DNA of 13,674 nt from positions 1-13,674 of the forward strand of contig QNYL01000257.1 of assembly GCA_003973375.1 (NCBI GenBank). The letters run 5' to 3'. The DNA is from Flavobacteriia bacterium (lineage in GTDB: Bacteria > Bacteroidota > Bacteroidia > Flavobacteriales > Flavobacteriaceae). Positions 1 through 7,816 of the stretch are shown in pieces (position 1 is the stretch's first letter; each line of letters starts with the position of its first letter). The notes under the pieces are model-generated. The model did not search any database. It saw only the letters and a list, made by a program, of their open reading frames with translations, and was not told where the DNA came from. The position numbers and the translations under genes are program-made.

Positions 1-54
1 AATACAACCCGGGATGAAGATGAGATCATCGATAAAAAAAATGAAAAACTATGA
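1..54 (+). CDS. C-terminal end of an upstream membrane-complex subunit (probably MbxD/DUF4040-like), partial
   Basis: An open frame runs from the first base to a TGA at 52-54 and encodes the 17-residue charged tail NTTRDEDEIIDKKNEKL. The TGA overlaps the ATG of the next gene (ATGA at 51-54), the usual sign of translational coupling inside an operon. In Mbx/Mbh-type clusters the gene just before the E/F (MrpB-like) subunit is the D subunit, a small membrane protein related to the C-terminal part of MrpA. The identity here is inferred from position only, because the visible tail has no diagnostic motif. Confidence 0.6.
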   Translation, partial: NTTRDEDEIIDKKNEKL

Positions 55-773
55 AAAAAGTTCTTGTCATACTATTGTTAGCAGCCCTGGGCTATTTTCT
101 TGCTGAAACCTTTATGGATATACCTCTTGGTGAAAACCGAATCGGGGATATCAATGCGAAGCAACCTACTGTAGCAGGATATTATCTGAGCAATACCAAA
201 GAGAAATCAAAGGTAGCCAATGTTATTACAGCCATTGTGGTAAACTACAGAGGACTCGATACCCTTGGTGAAGTTACTGTTTTATTCCTTGCAACAACAG
301 GTATTGCCAGTATTCTTTACCGGAGAAAAGAAGAGGAAGATGAAGTTGAACGTCTTAGCCTGCCTTCTTCAACCATTATCAGAACCGGAGCGAGAGTACT
401 GTTTCCTGCCATAACCCTTTTGGGAGTCTATGTGTTCATCCACGGACATTTAACTCCGGGAGGAGGATTCCAGGGAGGCACCATTGTAGCCACCGGCTTT
501 TTGCTGATGCTGATCTCCTATAAAGGATTTAATACCAACCACAACATAATGACCTGGGTAGAGAGTATTGCCGGGCTCAGTTTTGTTTTCCTGGGTCTTT
601 GGGGATTAATCACAGGCAATACTTTCCTCGAAAATATTCCGCAACTCGGAGAACTGAATAAACTTATAAGTGGTGGACTGATTCCTATTATCTACATAGC
701 TGTAGGCTTTAAGGTAGCAGTAGAACTGACCGGAATACTGGATATTTTATTAAAAATTAAACCTAAAAAGTAA
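51..773 (+). CDS. mbxF: Fused MbhE-MbhF-like (MrpB/MnhB-type) membrane subunit of the Mbx-like complex
   Basis: This 240-residue integral membrane protein has two parts. Residues 1-95 resemble the small MbhE subunit: an N-terminal membrane helix, a soluble loop, then NVITAIVVNYRGLDTLGE (58-75) running into a second helix. Residues 108-236 are an MrpB/MnhB domain with the signature HGHLTPGGGFQGG (131-143) and three or four hydrophobic helices. In Mrp antiporters and Mbh/Mbx complexes this domain belongs to the ion-translocation module in the membrane. In Pyrococcus Mbh the E and F parts are separate proteins, so this is a natural fusion; whether that is general in Mbx was not checked. The start overlaps the previous stop (ATGA) and the stop overlaps the next start (TAATG at 771-775). 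Function is inferred from family and context. Confidence 0.85.
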   Translation: MKKVLVILLLAALGYFLAETFMDIPLGENRIGDINAKQPTVAGYYLSNTKEKSKVANVITAIVVNYRGLDTLGEVTVLFLATTGIASILYRRKEEEDEVERLSLPSSTIIRTGARVLFPAITLLGVYVFIHGHLTPGGGFQGGTIVATGFLLMLISYKGFNTNHNIMTWVESIAGLSFVFLGLWGLITGNTFLENIPQLGELNKLISGGLIPIIYIAVGFKVAVELTGILDILLKIKPKK

Positions 774-1168
774 TGCAACAGGAATTTCATGAAATATTTG
801 TAAAATATCACGAAATAATCACCCTGGGAGTTTACGGAACTGCCATCGGGTTGATGTTGATAGGCTTATATGCCGTTTTAATGAAAAAGAATCTGGTTAA
901 GATCGTAATCGGATTGAGTATCATGGATGCCGGTCTGCACCTGCTTTTTATCGGGATCGGATATGTTCAGGGTGGTACTGCCCCGATCTTTTCTCCAGGA
1001 TATGAAGATGCCGGAGACAGAATGGTAGATCCTGTTCCTCAGGCACTGGTATTAACAGCTATCGTTATCGGTTTTGCAGTTACTGCAGTTGCTCTTTCAT
1101 TGATTATCAGGTTATATAAACACCATCATACAGCTAAAATTGATCAAATAAAATCGTTAAAATGGTAA
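773..1168 (+). CDS. mbxG: MrpC/MbhG-like (NuoK-type) membrane subunit
   Basis: This 131-residue hydrophobic protein has three predicted membrane helices (about 18-36, 43-65 and 88-113), the layout of MrpC/MnhC and NuoK. Family features are LMKKNLVKIVIGLSIMDAGL in the first half and DPVPQALVLTAIVIGFAVTA in the second; the DPxPQALVLTAIVIG stretch is a hallmark of MrpC. It has the cytoplasmic insertion and DPxPQ segment of Mrp/Mbh homologues, which NuoK lacks. In the complex it should sit between the MrpB-like and MrpD-like subunits as part of the ion-translocating arm. It shares one base with the previous gene and overlaps the next by 7 bp, so co-translation is likely. Confidence 0.9.
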   Translation: MQQEFHEIFVKYHEIITLGVYGTAIGLMLIGLYAVLMKKNLVKIVIGLSIMDAGLHLLFIGIGYVQGGTAPIFSPGYEDAGDRMVDPVPQALVLTAIVIGFAVTAVALSLIIRLYKHHHTAKIDQIKSLKW

Positions 1169-2655
1169 TTACTCCTATTCATTATATCGTCGTTCCGCTT
1201 CTTGCGGCCTTTGCAATACCTTTACTGGTCAAGATCCATAAGGAATTGCCACGGATTATTCCCGGACTGGTGATGTTCTACAACATCATTATCTCGATCG
1301 TGCTTATGCAACAGGTGAATGAATTCGGATATGTTTCTGAAGTGATCGCAGGCTGGAAAGCACCCTGGGGGATCAATCTGATTATTACTCCATTCAGTGG
1401 ATTTCTGGTAAGCCTGATCTCCTTTATGGGATTTGTGATCTGGCTTTATCAATATCGTTTTAAAAAAGTAATTGATGTAGGAGAACTGAAATCGTACGGA
1501 ATTTTACAAATGATGATGATCACCGGTGCTATTGGTATTATCATCACAGGGGATATTTTCAACATGTTTGTATTCCTTGAAATTGTTGCCATCACAGCTA
1601 TTTCTTTAACCTCTTTTTACCGTCACAGAGACGGTGCTGAAGCCGGTTTTAAATACCTTTTGATCGGTGGATTTTCATCTACGCTGATCTTACTGGCCAT
1701 TCTGTTGCTTTATACACAGGTTGGTACACTGAATATGGCTGAAATTTCCGAAAGAATGCATCTCGTTCCTCAGGGAATGAAAGCTACAATATTGGTTTTG
1801 TTTATTATCGGATTTGGAATTGAAGCTGAGATGTTCCCGTTAAACGGATGGGCACCCGATGCATATTCTCAGGCTCCCGGCCCTACAAGTGCTGCCTTTG
1901 CAGGAATTGTGGTAAAAGCAGGTGTTTACGGGTTAATCAGAATCATCTTTACCCTGTTTGATATTGAAGGAGCTTTCGACTTCCTGATTATTGCCGGACT
2001 GGTTACCATGATCATTGCAGAGTTCTCTGCACTCAAACAAACCAATCTGAAACGAATGCTGGCTTATTCCAGTATCGGGCAAATGGGTCTTGTAATGATT
2101 GCCTTCGGTATCGGTACGAAAGCTGCAGTTTTTGCAGCGCTGTTCCTGATGTTCAACCATGCCGTGATCAAAAGTCTTTTATTCATGTCAGGAAGTATTT
2201 TGATGTACAACTCTAAAGATAAAACCATTTCCACATTAAGTGGTATGGGTAAAAAACTACCCTTTATCTCATTATTATTCTCATTAGGAGCCTTTGCCAT
2301 TGTAGGACTGCCTCCTTTTTCAGGATTCTGGAGTAAATTATATGTACTTACCGCTGCTGCCAATCAGGAAATGATCCTGTTGATCGGAGCCATCCTTGCT
2401 GTGAGTATTGTTGAAATTGTTTATTATTTCAGAGTAGTAAGCAAGATGTATTTTGCTGAAGAAACTGAACATATCGCCATATTCAAACCCTCAATCAATG
2501 CTAAAATTGCCATGGGTATTCTTGGCGCTATTATCTTGATCATTGGTCTGTATCCCGATCTGATCACAGGCTACCTGCACAATGCGGCAGATATGATCCT
2601 GGATAAGGCTTCTTATATAGACTTTGTATTAAACTCTAATGCACCGGTGCAATAA
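1162..2655 (+). CDS. mbxH: MrpD/MbhH-like antiporter subunit H
   Basis: This 497-residue polytopic membrane protein is of the MrpD/NuoL-M-N antiporter family and about the family length (14 helices expected). Family positions are recognisable: the TM5 glutamate E140 in NMFVFLE, the TM8 lysine K252 in VVKAGVYGLIR, the helix 290-318 with LLAYSSIGQ-type sequence (MLAYSSIGQMGL), H333 and K337 in NHAVIKSLLF, and the TM12-type lysine K392 in GFWSKLY. The TM7 segment reads IGFGIEAEMFPLNGW, with Glu221 where MrpD and H' carry a Lys (IGFAVKAALMPLHVW in H'). This subunit should form the half-channel for Na+ or H+. It starts 7 bp inside mbxG and is followed after 19 bp by a second antiporter-like gene, the H-H' pair typical of Mbx/Mbs and not of Mbh. 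Confidence 0.92.
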   Translation: MVITPIHYIVVPLLAAFAIPLLVKIHKELPRIIPGLVMFYNIIISIVLMQQVNEFGYVSEVIAGWKAPWGINLIITPFSGFLVSLISFMGFVIWLYQYRFKKVIDVGELKSYGILQMMMITGAIGIIITGDIFNMFVFLEIVAITAISLTSFYRHRDGAEAGFKYLLIGGFSSTLILLAILLLYTQVGTLNMAEISERMHLVPQGMKATILVLFIIGFGIEAEMFPLNGWAPDAYSQAPGPTSAAFAGIVVKAGVYGLIRIIFTLFDIEGAFDFLIIAGLVTMIIAEFSALKQTNLKRMLAYSSIGQMGLVMIAFGIGTKAAVFAALFLMFNHAVIKSLLFMSGSILMYNSKDKTISTLSGMGKKLPFISLLFSLGAFAIVGLPPFSGFWSKLYVLTAAANQEMILLIGAILAVSIVEIVYYFRVVSKMYFAEETEHIAIFKPSINAKIAMGILGAIILIIGLYPDLITGYLHNAADMILDKASYIDFVLNSNAPVQ

Positions 2656-2674
2656 TTATTAAAAAATAAAAGAT

Positions 2675-4534
2675 ATGAACCTATTTTTCATCATATTATT
2701 AATCCTTTTCTCATCGGCAATTCTTGCTTTTATCAGTAACCGGATTGTCAGAGGATCCAGTGGAATTATAGCTTTTATTGGTATAACCGCTGCAAGTATT
2801 CTGTTCTTTACCCGGTTGAGTATAGGCAACACCTATAGTTTTACCTTGGGAGGTATACAGATGCAATTTGGCCTGAATAGTTTTACCTATTTATTTGCCA
2901 TTATCGTTCTCGGACTTGGTGTTTTGGCCTCCTTATACTCCATTCAGTATATGAAAGGAAAAGAAAGACTCGGTTATTTCTACTTTAATTTTGTTTTAAC
3001 CATCTTAGGAATGGTGGGCATCATTTTTAGTCAGGATTTCATCACTTTCTTTATTTTCTGGGAGATCATGACCTGGTCATCTTATCTTATCGTGATCTAT
3101 AACGGTTATTCTTCCAGCAAAGTAGGTATAAAATATATGATTTTTAGTGCTTTGGGCGCCTACGCGATGCTTACTGCAATTGTATCCATCAAAGGGATCT
3201 ACGGAACTTTTATGATCAAAGATGCTATTGCTGCCGGAGCCTTTAATTTTACAGATCATTTCTATATTCCTATCCTGTTATTGATCGGTTTTGCCGTTAA
3301 AGCAGCTTTAATGCCATTGCATGTATGGGCTCCAAAATCATATTCTATGTCGCCGATGTCATTTACAGCCATCTTTTCAGGCGCCATGTCGAAAATGGGT
3401 ATTCTGGGTATGGGACTTGTTTTAACAAGTATCTATTCTCACGCTTCACCAGAAGTATCTGTATATTCACTTATTCTTAAACAGGTTCTTGGCTGGCTTG
3501 GAGGTATTACTGCGGTAATGGCCACTATCTATGCCCTGATTCAAACCGATGCCAAAAAATTACTCGCCTACTCTTCTATCGCTCAATTGGGGTATATTGT
3601 AGTAGGACTCTCTACAGGAACAAAATTAGGAGTTATGGCCGCTTTATTCCTTGCTGTGGTTCACGCCATTTTTAAAGGAACTCTCTTTATGGTTGCAGGA
3701 GCTGTTGAAAGACAAGCCGGCACAACTGATATGACCAAAGTTTCCGGTCTGATCAGAAAAATGCCTTATACATTCTTTGCAGCCTTATTATCAATCATAG
3801 CTCTGGCAGGGGTGCCACCGCTGGGTGGTTTTGTTGGAAAATGGATGCTCTATGAATCTCTGATCACTGAATCCAACAACTATTTTCTGGTTATTGTGGT
3901 CTTTTTCTCCAGTACTGCTGCATTCTTGTACAGTTACAGATTCCTGTTCGGATTATTCCTGGGGCAGGAAGAGAAAGAAACAGAACATGTTAAAGAAGCT
4001 CCTCTGACCATGGTGATCCCCATGCTGATTCTTGCACTGCTTTTGATCGTTACCGGACTTTATCCCGGTATCCTGTTTGAACCCATTGCACACGGTATGG
4101 AATACCTGGGTTATTCTCATGTAAACTGGGATATGTCAGTACTGACCAACATCTGGGGAGAACAAACCAATATGAGTTATATCTTTTCTTTAATAGGAAT
4201 CGTATTTGTGGTAGTTTTCATATTCATCACCCTGAAAGGATATAAAGGAACAAGAAACGTGGGTACCAAAGAAATCTCAACTTCCGGTGAAATTCCACTG
4301 GAACATGAAAATCTGACTTATCAGATGGATTTCTTCAAACCTTTTGAAAGAGCTGCTGCTCCGCTTTATAAACGCAGTATGAATAAGATCTGGAACGATA
4401 TTGGAAATGCTTTGGAAGCGGTATTCAATTTCACGCGAAAGATCTATACCGGGAACGGACAAACCTATGCTTTGTTTGTTATAATCTTTCTGGTGATCTT
4501 ACTGATTTTTAAGGACTCACTTTTTGCTAACTAA
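2675..4534 (+). CDS. mbxH': Second antiporter-like subunit H' with C-terminal lateral-helix extension
   Basis: This 619-residue protein is of the NuoL/MrpA/MrpD antiporter family. Key membrane residues are all present: E130 in FFIFWE (TM5), K209 in GFAVKAALMP (TM7), K240 in GAMSKMG (TM8), H330 and K334 in VVHAIFKGTLF, and K389 in GGFVGKW. After the canonical 14-helix core, a C-terminal extension follows: a soluble linker (about 520-550), an amphipathic segment rich in basic and aromatic residues (about 551-592) and a final hydrophobic helix (597-613). This matches the lateral helix plus anchoring helix seen in NuoL and in the MbhI/MbsH' parts of related complexes, thought to brace the membrane arm. 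It lies between H and the NuoH-like gene, as in Mbx/Mbs clusters. Confidence 0.92.
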   Translation: MNLFFIILLILFSSAILAFISNRIVRGSSGIIAFIGITAASILFFTRLSIGNTYSFTLGGIQMQFGLNSFTYLFAIIVLGLGVLASLYSIQYMKGKERLGYFYFNFVLTILGMVGIIFSQDFITFFIFWEIMTWSSYLIVIYNGYSSSKVGIKYMIFSALGAYAMLTAIVSIKGIYGTFMIKDAIAAGAFNFTDHFYIPILLLIGFAVKAALMPLHVWAPKSYSMSPMSFTAIFSGAMSKMGILGMGLVLTSIYSHASPEVSVYSLILKQVLGWLGGITAVMATIYALIQTDAKKLLAYSSIAQLGYIVVGLSTGTKLGVMAALFLAVVHAIFKGTLFMVAGAVERQAGTTDMTKVSGLIRKMPYTFFAALLSIIALAGVPPLGGFVGKWMLYESLITESNNYFLVIVVFFSSTAAFLYSYRFLFGLFLGQEEKETEHVKEAPLTMVIPMLILALLLIVTGLYPGILFEPIAHGMEYLGYSHVNWDMSVLTNIWGEQTNMSYIFSLIGIVFVVVFIFITLKGYKGTRNVGTKEISTSGEIPLEHENLTYQMDFFKPFERAAAPLYKRSMNKIWNDIGNALEAVFNFTRKIYTGNGQTYALFVIIFLVILLIFKDSLFAN

Positions 4535-4551
4535 AAGAATCAAATTTTAAA

Positions 4552-5496
4552 ATGGAAGATTTAGGATTAAAAATATTTGGAGCAATTTTAACAACCATCA
4601 TGGCCTTTGCCGTGGGTATGACCTATGGTGGTATTGTTAGAAAATTAACAGCCAGAGTACAGAACAGGTTTGGGCCTCCTTTTTATCAGAACTTTCTTGA
4701 TCTGGTAAAATTACAATCAAAAAAGACCAATGTTGCCCATGGTTTTATGGGTCATACAGCTCCTGTATGGATCATGGTTGCCTCTATAACAGTATTAATG
4801 TTTATCCCAATTTTAAATGGTAATCTTTGGTTTCCTAACCTTAGTTTTCATGGTGATCTGATCTTTATACTCTATATGATGGTATTCGGTTCTTTGGGTA
4901 TGGCATTGGGTGCAGGACAAACAGGTAACCCTAACTCGGCAATAGGGGTAACAAGGGGATTGAGCATGATGGTAGGCTTCGAGATTCCTTTTGTACTGGC
5001 ATTGGTAGCTTTAATGGTACAATACCATACTACATCTATTCAGGATCTGATGCAGATCCAACATGAATCAGGAACCTGGCTGATCTTCTCAAATCCTTTT
5101 GCCTTTCTTGCTGCACTATTTGCATCACTGGGGATGTTCAGATATTCCCCTTTTGATATCGTAGGGGCGCCTGCCGAGCTGGCTTCCGGACCTATGTCGG
5201 AATTCGGAGGAAAATATTTGGGAACTATGATGTCGGGAGGATCTATTTTTGCCTTTATCAAGCTAACGCTCTATGTGGATCTGTTCCTCGGAGGAGCAGG
5301 AAATCCTGATCATACAGGAATCTGGGCTACACTGGCAGGTATTGGTGTTTTACTGATAAAAACTTTTACATTATATATGGTTCCTGTTTTCTACGGATGG
5401 GTAAGTCCGAGATACAGAACCGAACAGGCGATCCGCTATTTCTGGGGATGGCCAACAGCTTTAGGAATTATAGGTCTGATATGGGCTGTTTATTAA
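4552..5496 (+). CDS. mbxM: NuoH/MbhM-like membrane subunit
   Basis: This 314-residue membrane protein is of the NuoH family, which joins the hydrophilic module to the membrane arm and carries the conserved charged track (E-channel). Diagnostic stretches are KLTARVQNRFGPP (31-43), the Mbh/complex I ARxQxRxGP motif; GQTGNPNSAIGVTRGLSMMVGFEIP (122-146) with R135 and E144; and SPFDIVGAPAELASGPMSEFGG (199-220) with D202, E209 and E217, equivalent to the PFD-xxEAEx(2)(A/S)G-xxxEYSG loop of NuoH. About eight helices are expected. Its place between H' and the NuoB-like gene, instead of after the large subunit, supports an Mbx/Mbs rather than an Mbh arrangement. Confidence 0.93.
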   Translation: MEDLGLKIFGAILTTIMAFAVGMTYGGIVRKLTARVQNRFGPPFYQNFLDLVKLQSKKTNVAHGFMGHTAPVWIMVASITVLMFIPILNGNLWFPNLSFHGDLIFILYMMVFGSLGMALGAGQTGNPNSAIGVTRGLSMMVGFEIPFVLALVALMVQYHTTSIQDLMQIQHESGTWLIFSNPFAFLAALFASLGMFRYSPFDIVGAPAELASGPMSEFGGKYLGTMMSGGSIFAFIKLTLYVDLFLGGAGNPDHTGIWATLAGIGVLLIKTFTLYMVPVFYGWVSPRYRTEQAIRYFWGWPTALGIIGLIWAVY

Positions 5497-5515
5497 AAAT
5501 CTAATTAACAGGAAG

Positions 5516-6061
5516 ATGATTAACGATAAAGATTCACAAAAAATAGTAGATTACATACAAAACTTTTCGCGTAAACATTCCTTATTTGTAATGGCTTACG
5601 GAACAGGTTGTGGTGCGATTGAAATACCGGCTACCATGACATCGCGATATGATGCCGAACGTTTTGGTATCCGTGGAGCTGCTACTCCGCGTCAGGCTGA
5701 TGTTTTACTGATCACCGGATATCTTGCAACAAAAACCCTGAAACGTGTGATCAGAGTATACGAACAGATGCAGGAACCCAAATATGTGATAGGATTTGGA
5801 TCTTGTACCATTAACGGTGGAATGTACTATGACAGCTATAATACAATCAACGCGCTGGAACAATACATACCGGTAGATGTTTATATCAACGGATGTATGC
5901 CAAGACCTGAATCAGTGATCAGTGGTTTTATAAAATTACAGGAACTCATCCAGCAGGGAAAAGCAGATAACGGCAAACGATACAGAGAAAATCTGGAATG
6001 GTACCGTGCCAATCAAAAGAAAATCATTAAGAACTGGAAAATGCCGGATTACAATTGGTAA
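5516..6061 (+). CDS. mbxJ: NuoB/MbhJ-like small Fe-S subunit with only three motif cysteines
   Basis: This 181-residue soluble protein is of the NuoB/PSST/MbhJ family, which holds the [4Fe-4S] cluster nearest the membrane (N2 in complex I). The motifs are YGTGCGAIEIP (28-38), GFGSCTINGG (93-102) and INGCMPRPE (124-132), giving C32, C97 and C127. NuoB has a tandem CC in the first motif and MbhJ has CxxC; here a single Cys is followed by Gly (TGT GGT). The cluster would therefore have three Cys ligands and perhaps a non-Cys fourth, unless the wider Mbx branch shares this pattern. The C-terminal 35 residues are very basic and polar. An AGGAAG sequence touches the ATG, which is too close for a normal ribosome binding site. 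It is followed by the K and L genes, giving the J-K-L order. Confidence 0.92.
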   Translation: MINDKDSQKIVDYIQNFSRKHSLFVMAYGTGCGAIEIPATMTSRYDAERFGIRGAATPRQADVLLITGYLATKTLKRVIRVYEQMQEPKYVIGFGSCTINGGMYYDSYNTINALEQYIPVDVYINGCMPRPESVISGFIKLQELIQQGKADNGKRYRENLEWYRANQKKIIKNWKMPDYNW

Positions 6062-6079
6062 TTTGTTAAAATTTGAATT

Positions 6080-6655
6080 ATGACAGATCTCATTAAAGAA
6101 CAAAAACTTCTCGAAAATGTTACAAATCCTTTTAAAATAAAAGGGCGAGTGATCAGAAACCGACGCGTGGAAGTATTTTGTGATAAAGAAACCGTATCCA
6201 GTGTTTTGCTCTATGCAAAAACTCAGCTGGGATATATTCACCTGGCTCATATGACCTGCATCGACTGGATTGATGAAAATAAATTTGAACTGATCTACAC
6301 CATTTGGTCACCTGTAGAAAAGGTACATCTTTTTGTAAAGACCAAAATAGACAGAGAAAATCCCGTAATGGAAAATATCGACAAGATCTGGGATCAGGCA
6401 AATACCTACGAAAGAGAAATGCGTGAAATGTTTGGTATTGAATTTCCAGGACTCATAGGAGAACATGATTTTGCTTTGGAAGACTGGGACGAAATGCCTC
6501 CTATGAGAAAAGATTTTGATACACATCAATATGCAGAACAGACCTATTACAACCGTCCCGGAAGAGAAGATGCTAAAGATGTAAGGGAAACCCTTGTTGA
6601 ACGCAGCGGTACAGAAGTACCTGATTTTGCCAAAAAATATTCAAGAGAAAGATGA
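6080..6655 (+). CDS. mbxK: NuoC/MbhK-like subunit
   Basis: This 191-residue soluble protein is of the NuoC (30 kDa) family, which packs against the large subunit in the hydrophilic arm and carries no cofactor. The family signature is clear: YEREMREMFGIEFPG (110-124), with the ERExxEMFGI pattern, then LEDWDEMPPMRKDF (133-146). The N-terminal half (20-95) is the usual alpha/beta domain, and the last 40 residues form a polar tail. Its TGA overlaps the ATG of the large-subunit gene (ATGA, 6652-6655), so the two are probably co-translated at a fixed ratio. Confidence 0.92.
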   Translation: MTDLIKEQKLLENVTNPFKIKGRVIRNRRVEVFCDKETVSSVLLYAKTQLGYIHLAHMTCIDWIDENKFELIYTIWSPVEKVHLFVKTKIDRENPVMENIDKIWDQANTYEREMREMFGIEFPGLIGEHDFALEDWDEMPPMRKDFDTHQYAEQTYYNRPGREDAKDVRETLVERSGTEVPDFAKKYSRER

Positions 6656-7758
6656 TACGAGAAAAAGAAACCACATTATATTTAGGTCCTCAGCACCCGG
6701 GAATTACCGGTAACATGATGATCAAATTAAAAGTTCAGGGAGATACTGTTGTCAGTGCCACTACCCACGTGGGCTATTTGCACAGAGCATTCGAAAAACT
6801 GATCGAAAGACGTAACTGGCTTAATGCCTTTACCCTGCTCTGCCGTTTCTGTGTACCGGAACCGGATCCGATGGAACTTACCTATGCGAGAGCTGTGGAA
6901 GAACTGGATAACCGTGAAGTACCGGAAAGAGCCAAATACATCCGTGTGATCGTAATGGAACTTGCCCGTTTGCAGTCCTTCCTTTTATGGTATGCCGGTC
7001 AGGCAGGATCAGGAGGACTTTACACCATGGGACAATGGTCGGTGGGAGACCGTAACTATGTACTCGATCTTTTCGAAGATCTTACCGGTGGAAGGATCTA
7101 CCATATGTACATCTGGCCCGGAGGAGTAAGAAGAGATCTTCCGGATGGATGGACCGATAAGGTGTTAAAGACCATGGATTATCTTGAAAACAGACAAAAG
7201 GATTACAATCAGCTAATGTTCGACAATACTGTATTCCAGAAGAGAGCCAAAGGTGTAGGAATTATTCCTAAGGATAAGGCTGTTGAATGGGGTGTTGTAG
7301 GTCCTCCGTTAAGAGGTACCGGAATTAAATCGGATGTCAGAATCGATGAGCCTTATGAGATTTATGACAAACTCGATTTTGTTGTACCAACTTTTGAAGG
7401 TGGAGACATCTGGGCAAGAGCAATGGTAAGACAGGAAGAATTCAGACAATCTATAAGTATTATCCGTCAGGCCATCGAAAAGATGCCCAAAGGAGAATAT
7501 TACAATAAAGTGCCAAATCCAATGAAATGGATCGTTCCTGAAGGTCAGGCCTGGGCCAAAACGGAAAGTGTAAGAGGTGAGATAGGTTTTTATGTAGCCA
7601 GTAACGGTACCAATAAACCTTATCGTGTACACGCTAAAGGAGCCGCCTATACACACGGAGTAACTGTACTGGAAAAGGTATTACCCGGACAGAATATAGC
7701 GGATGTTTCATTTATAATGAACTCATTAGGTGTTTGTCCTCCTGAGATTGAAAGATAG
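6652..7758 (+). CDS. mbxL: NuoD/MbhL-like large subunit, NiFe site degenerate
   Basis: This 368-residue soluble protein belongs to the NiFe-hydrogenase large subunit/NuoD family. The start reads LYLGPQHPGITG (9-20), equivalent to the GPQHP loop near quinone in NuoD, followed by VGYLHRAFEKLIERRNW (40-56). The N-terminal metal motif is intact, CRFC (C64 and C67). The C-terminus ends DVSFIMNSLGVCPPEIER: where NiFe enzymes have DPCxxC there is GVCPPE, so one Cys remains (C362) and the last is replaced by Glu365, with Asp lost. A normal NiFe centre is therefore unlikely. There is also no C-terminal peptide beyond the motif of the kind removed during hydrogenase maturation. This pattern fits the Mbx/Mbs branch, which oxidises ferredoxin without making H2. 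The terminal acceptor cannot be read from this subunit alone. Confidence 0.93.
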   Translation: MIREKETTLYLGPQHPGITGNMMIKLKVQGDTVVSATTHVGYLHRAFEKLIERRNWLNAFTLLCRFCVPEPDPMELTYARAVEELDNREVPERAKYIRVIVMELARLQSFLLWYAGQAGSGGLYTMGQWSVGDRNYVLDLFEDLTGGRIYHMYIWPGGVRRDLPDGWTDKVLKTMDYLENRQKDYNQLMFDNTVFQKRAKGVGIIPKDKAVEWGVVGPPLRGTGIKSDVRIDEPYEIYDKLDFVVPTFEGGDIWARAMVRQEEFRQSISIIRQAIEKMPKGEYYNKVPNPMKWIVPEGQAWAKTESVRGEIGFYVASNGTNKPYRVHAKGAAYTHGVTVLEKVLPGQNIADVSFIMNSLGVCPPEIER

Positions 7759-7766
7759 ATTTTTAC

Positions 7767-7790
7767 ATTCCTGAAAAGGAAATTCAGAAT
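7767..7790 (+). other. Small hairpin between the large-subunit and N-GltD genes
   Basis: In the 58-bp gap after the large-subunit stop, ATT-CTGAA (7767-7775, with a bulged C at 7770) can pair with TTCAGAAT (7783-7790) around the loop AAGGAAA. The hairpin is followed by A-rich sequence, not a T tract, so it is not an intrinsic terminator. It could be an mRNA processing or stability element, or chance. The gap is the largest inside the operon. Confidence 0.3.
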
Positions 7791-7816
7791 AAAATAAAAT
7801 ATAAAAAGCGAAGAAT

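Noticed and set aside
7767..7790. Hairpin as an intrinsic terminator inside the operon
   Set aside because: It is followed by A-rich sequence with no T run, and the stem has a bulge.
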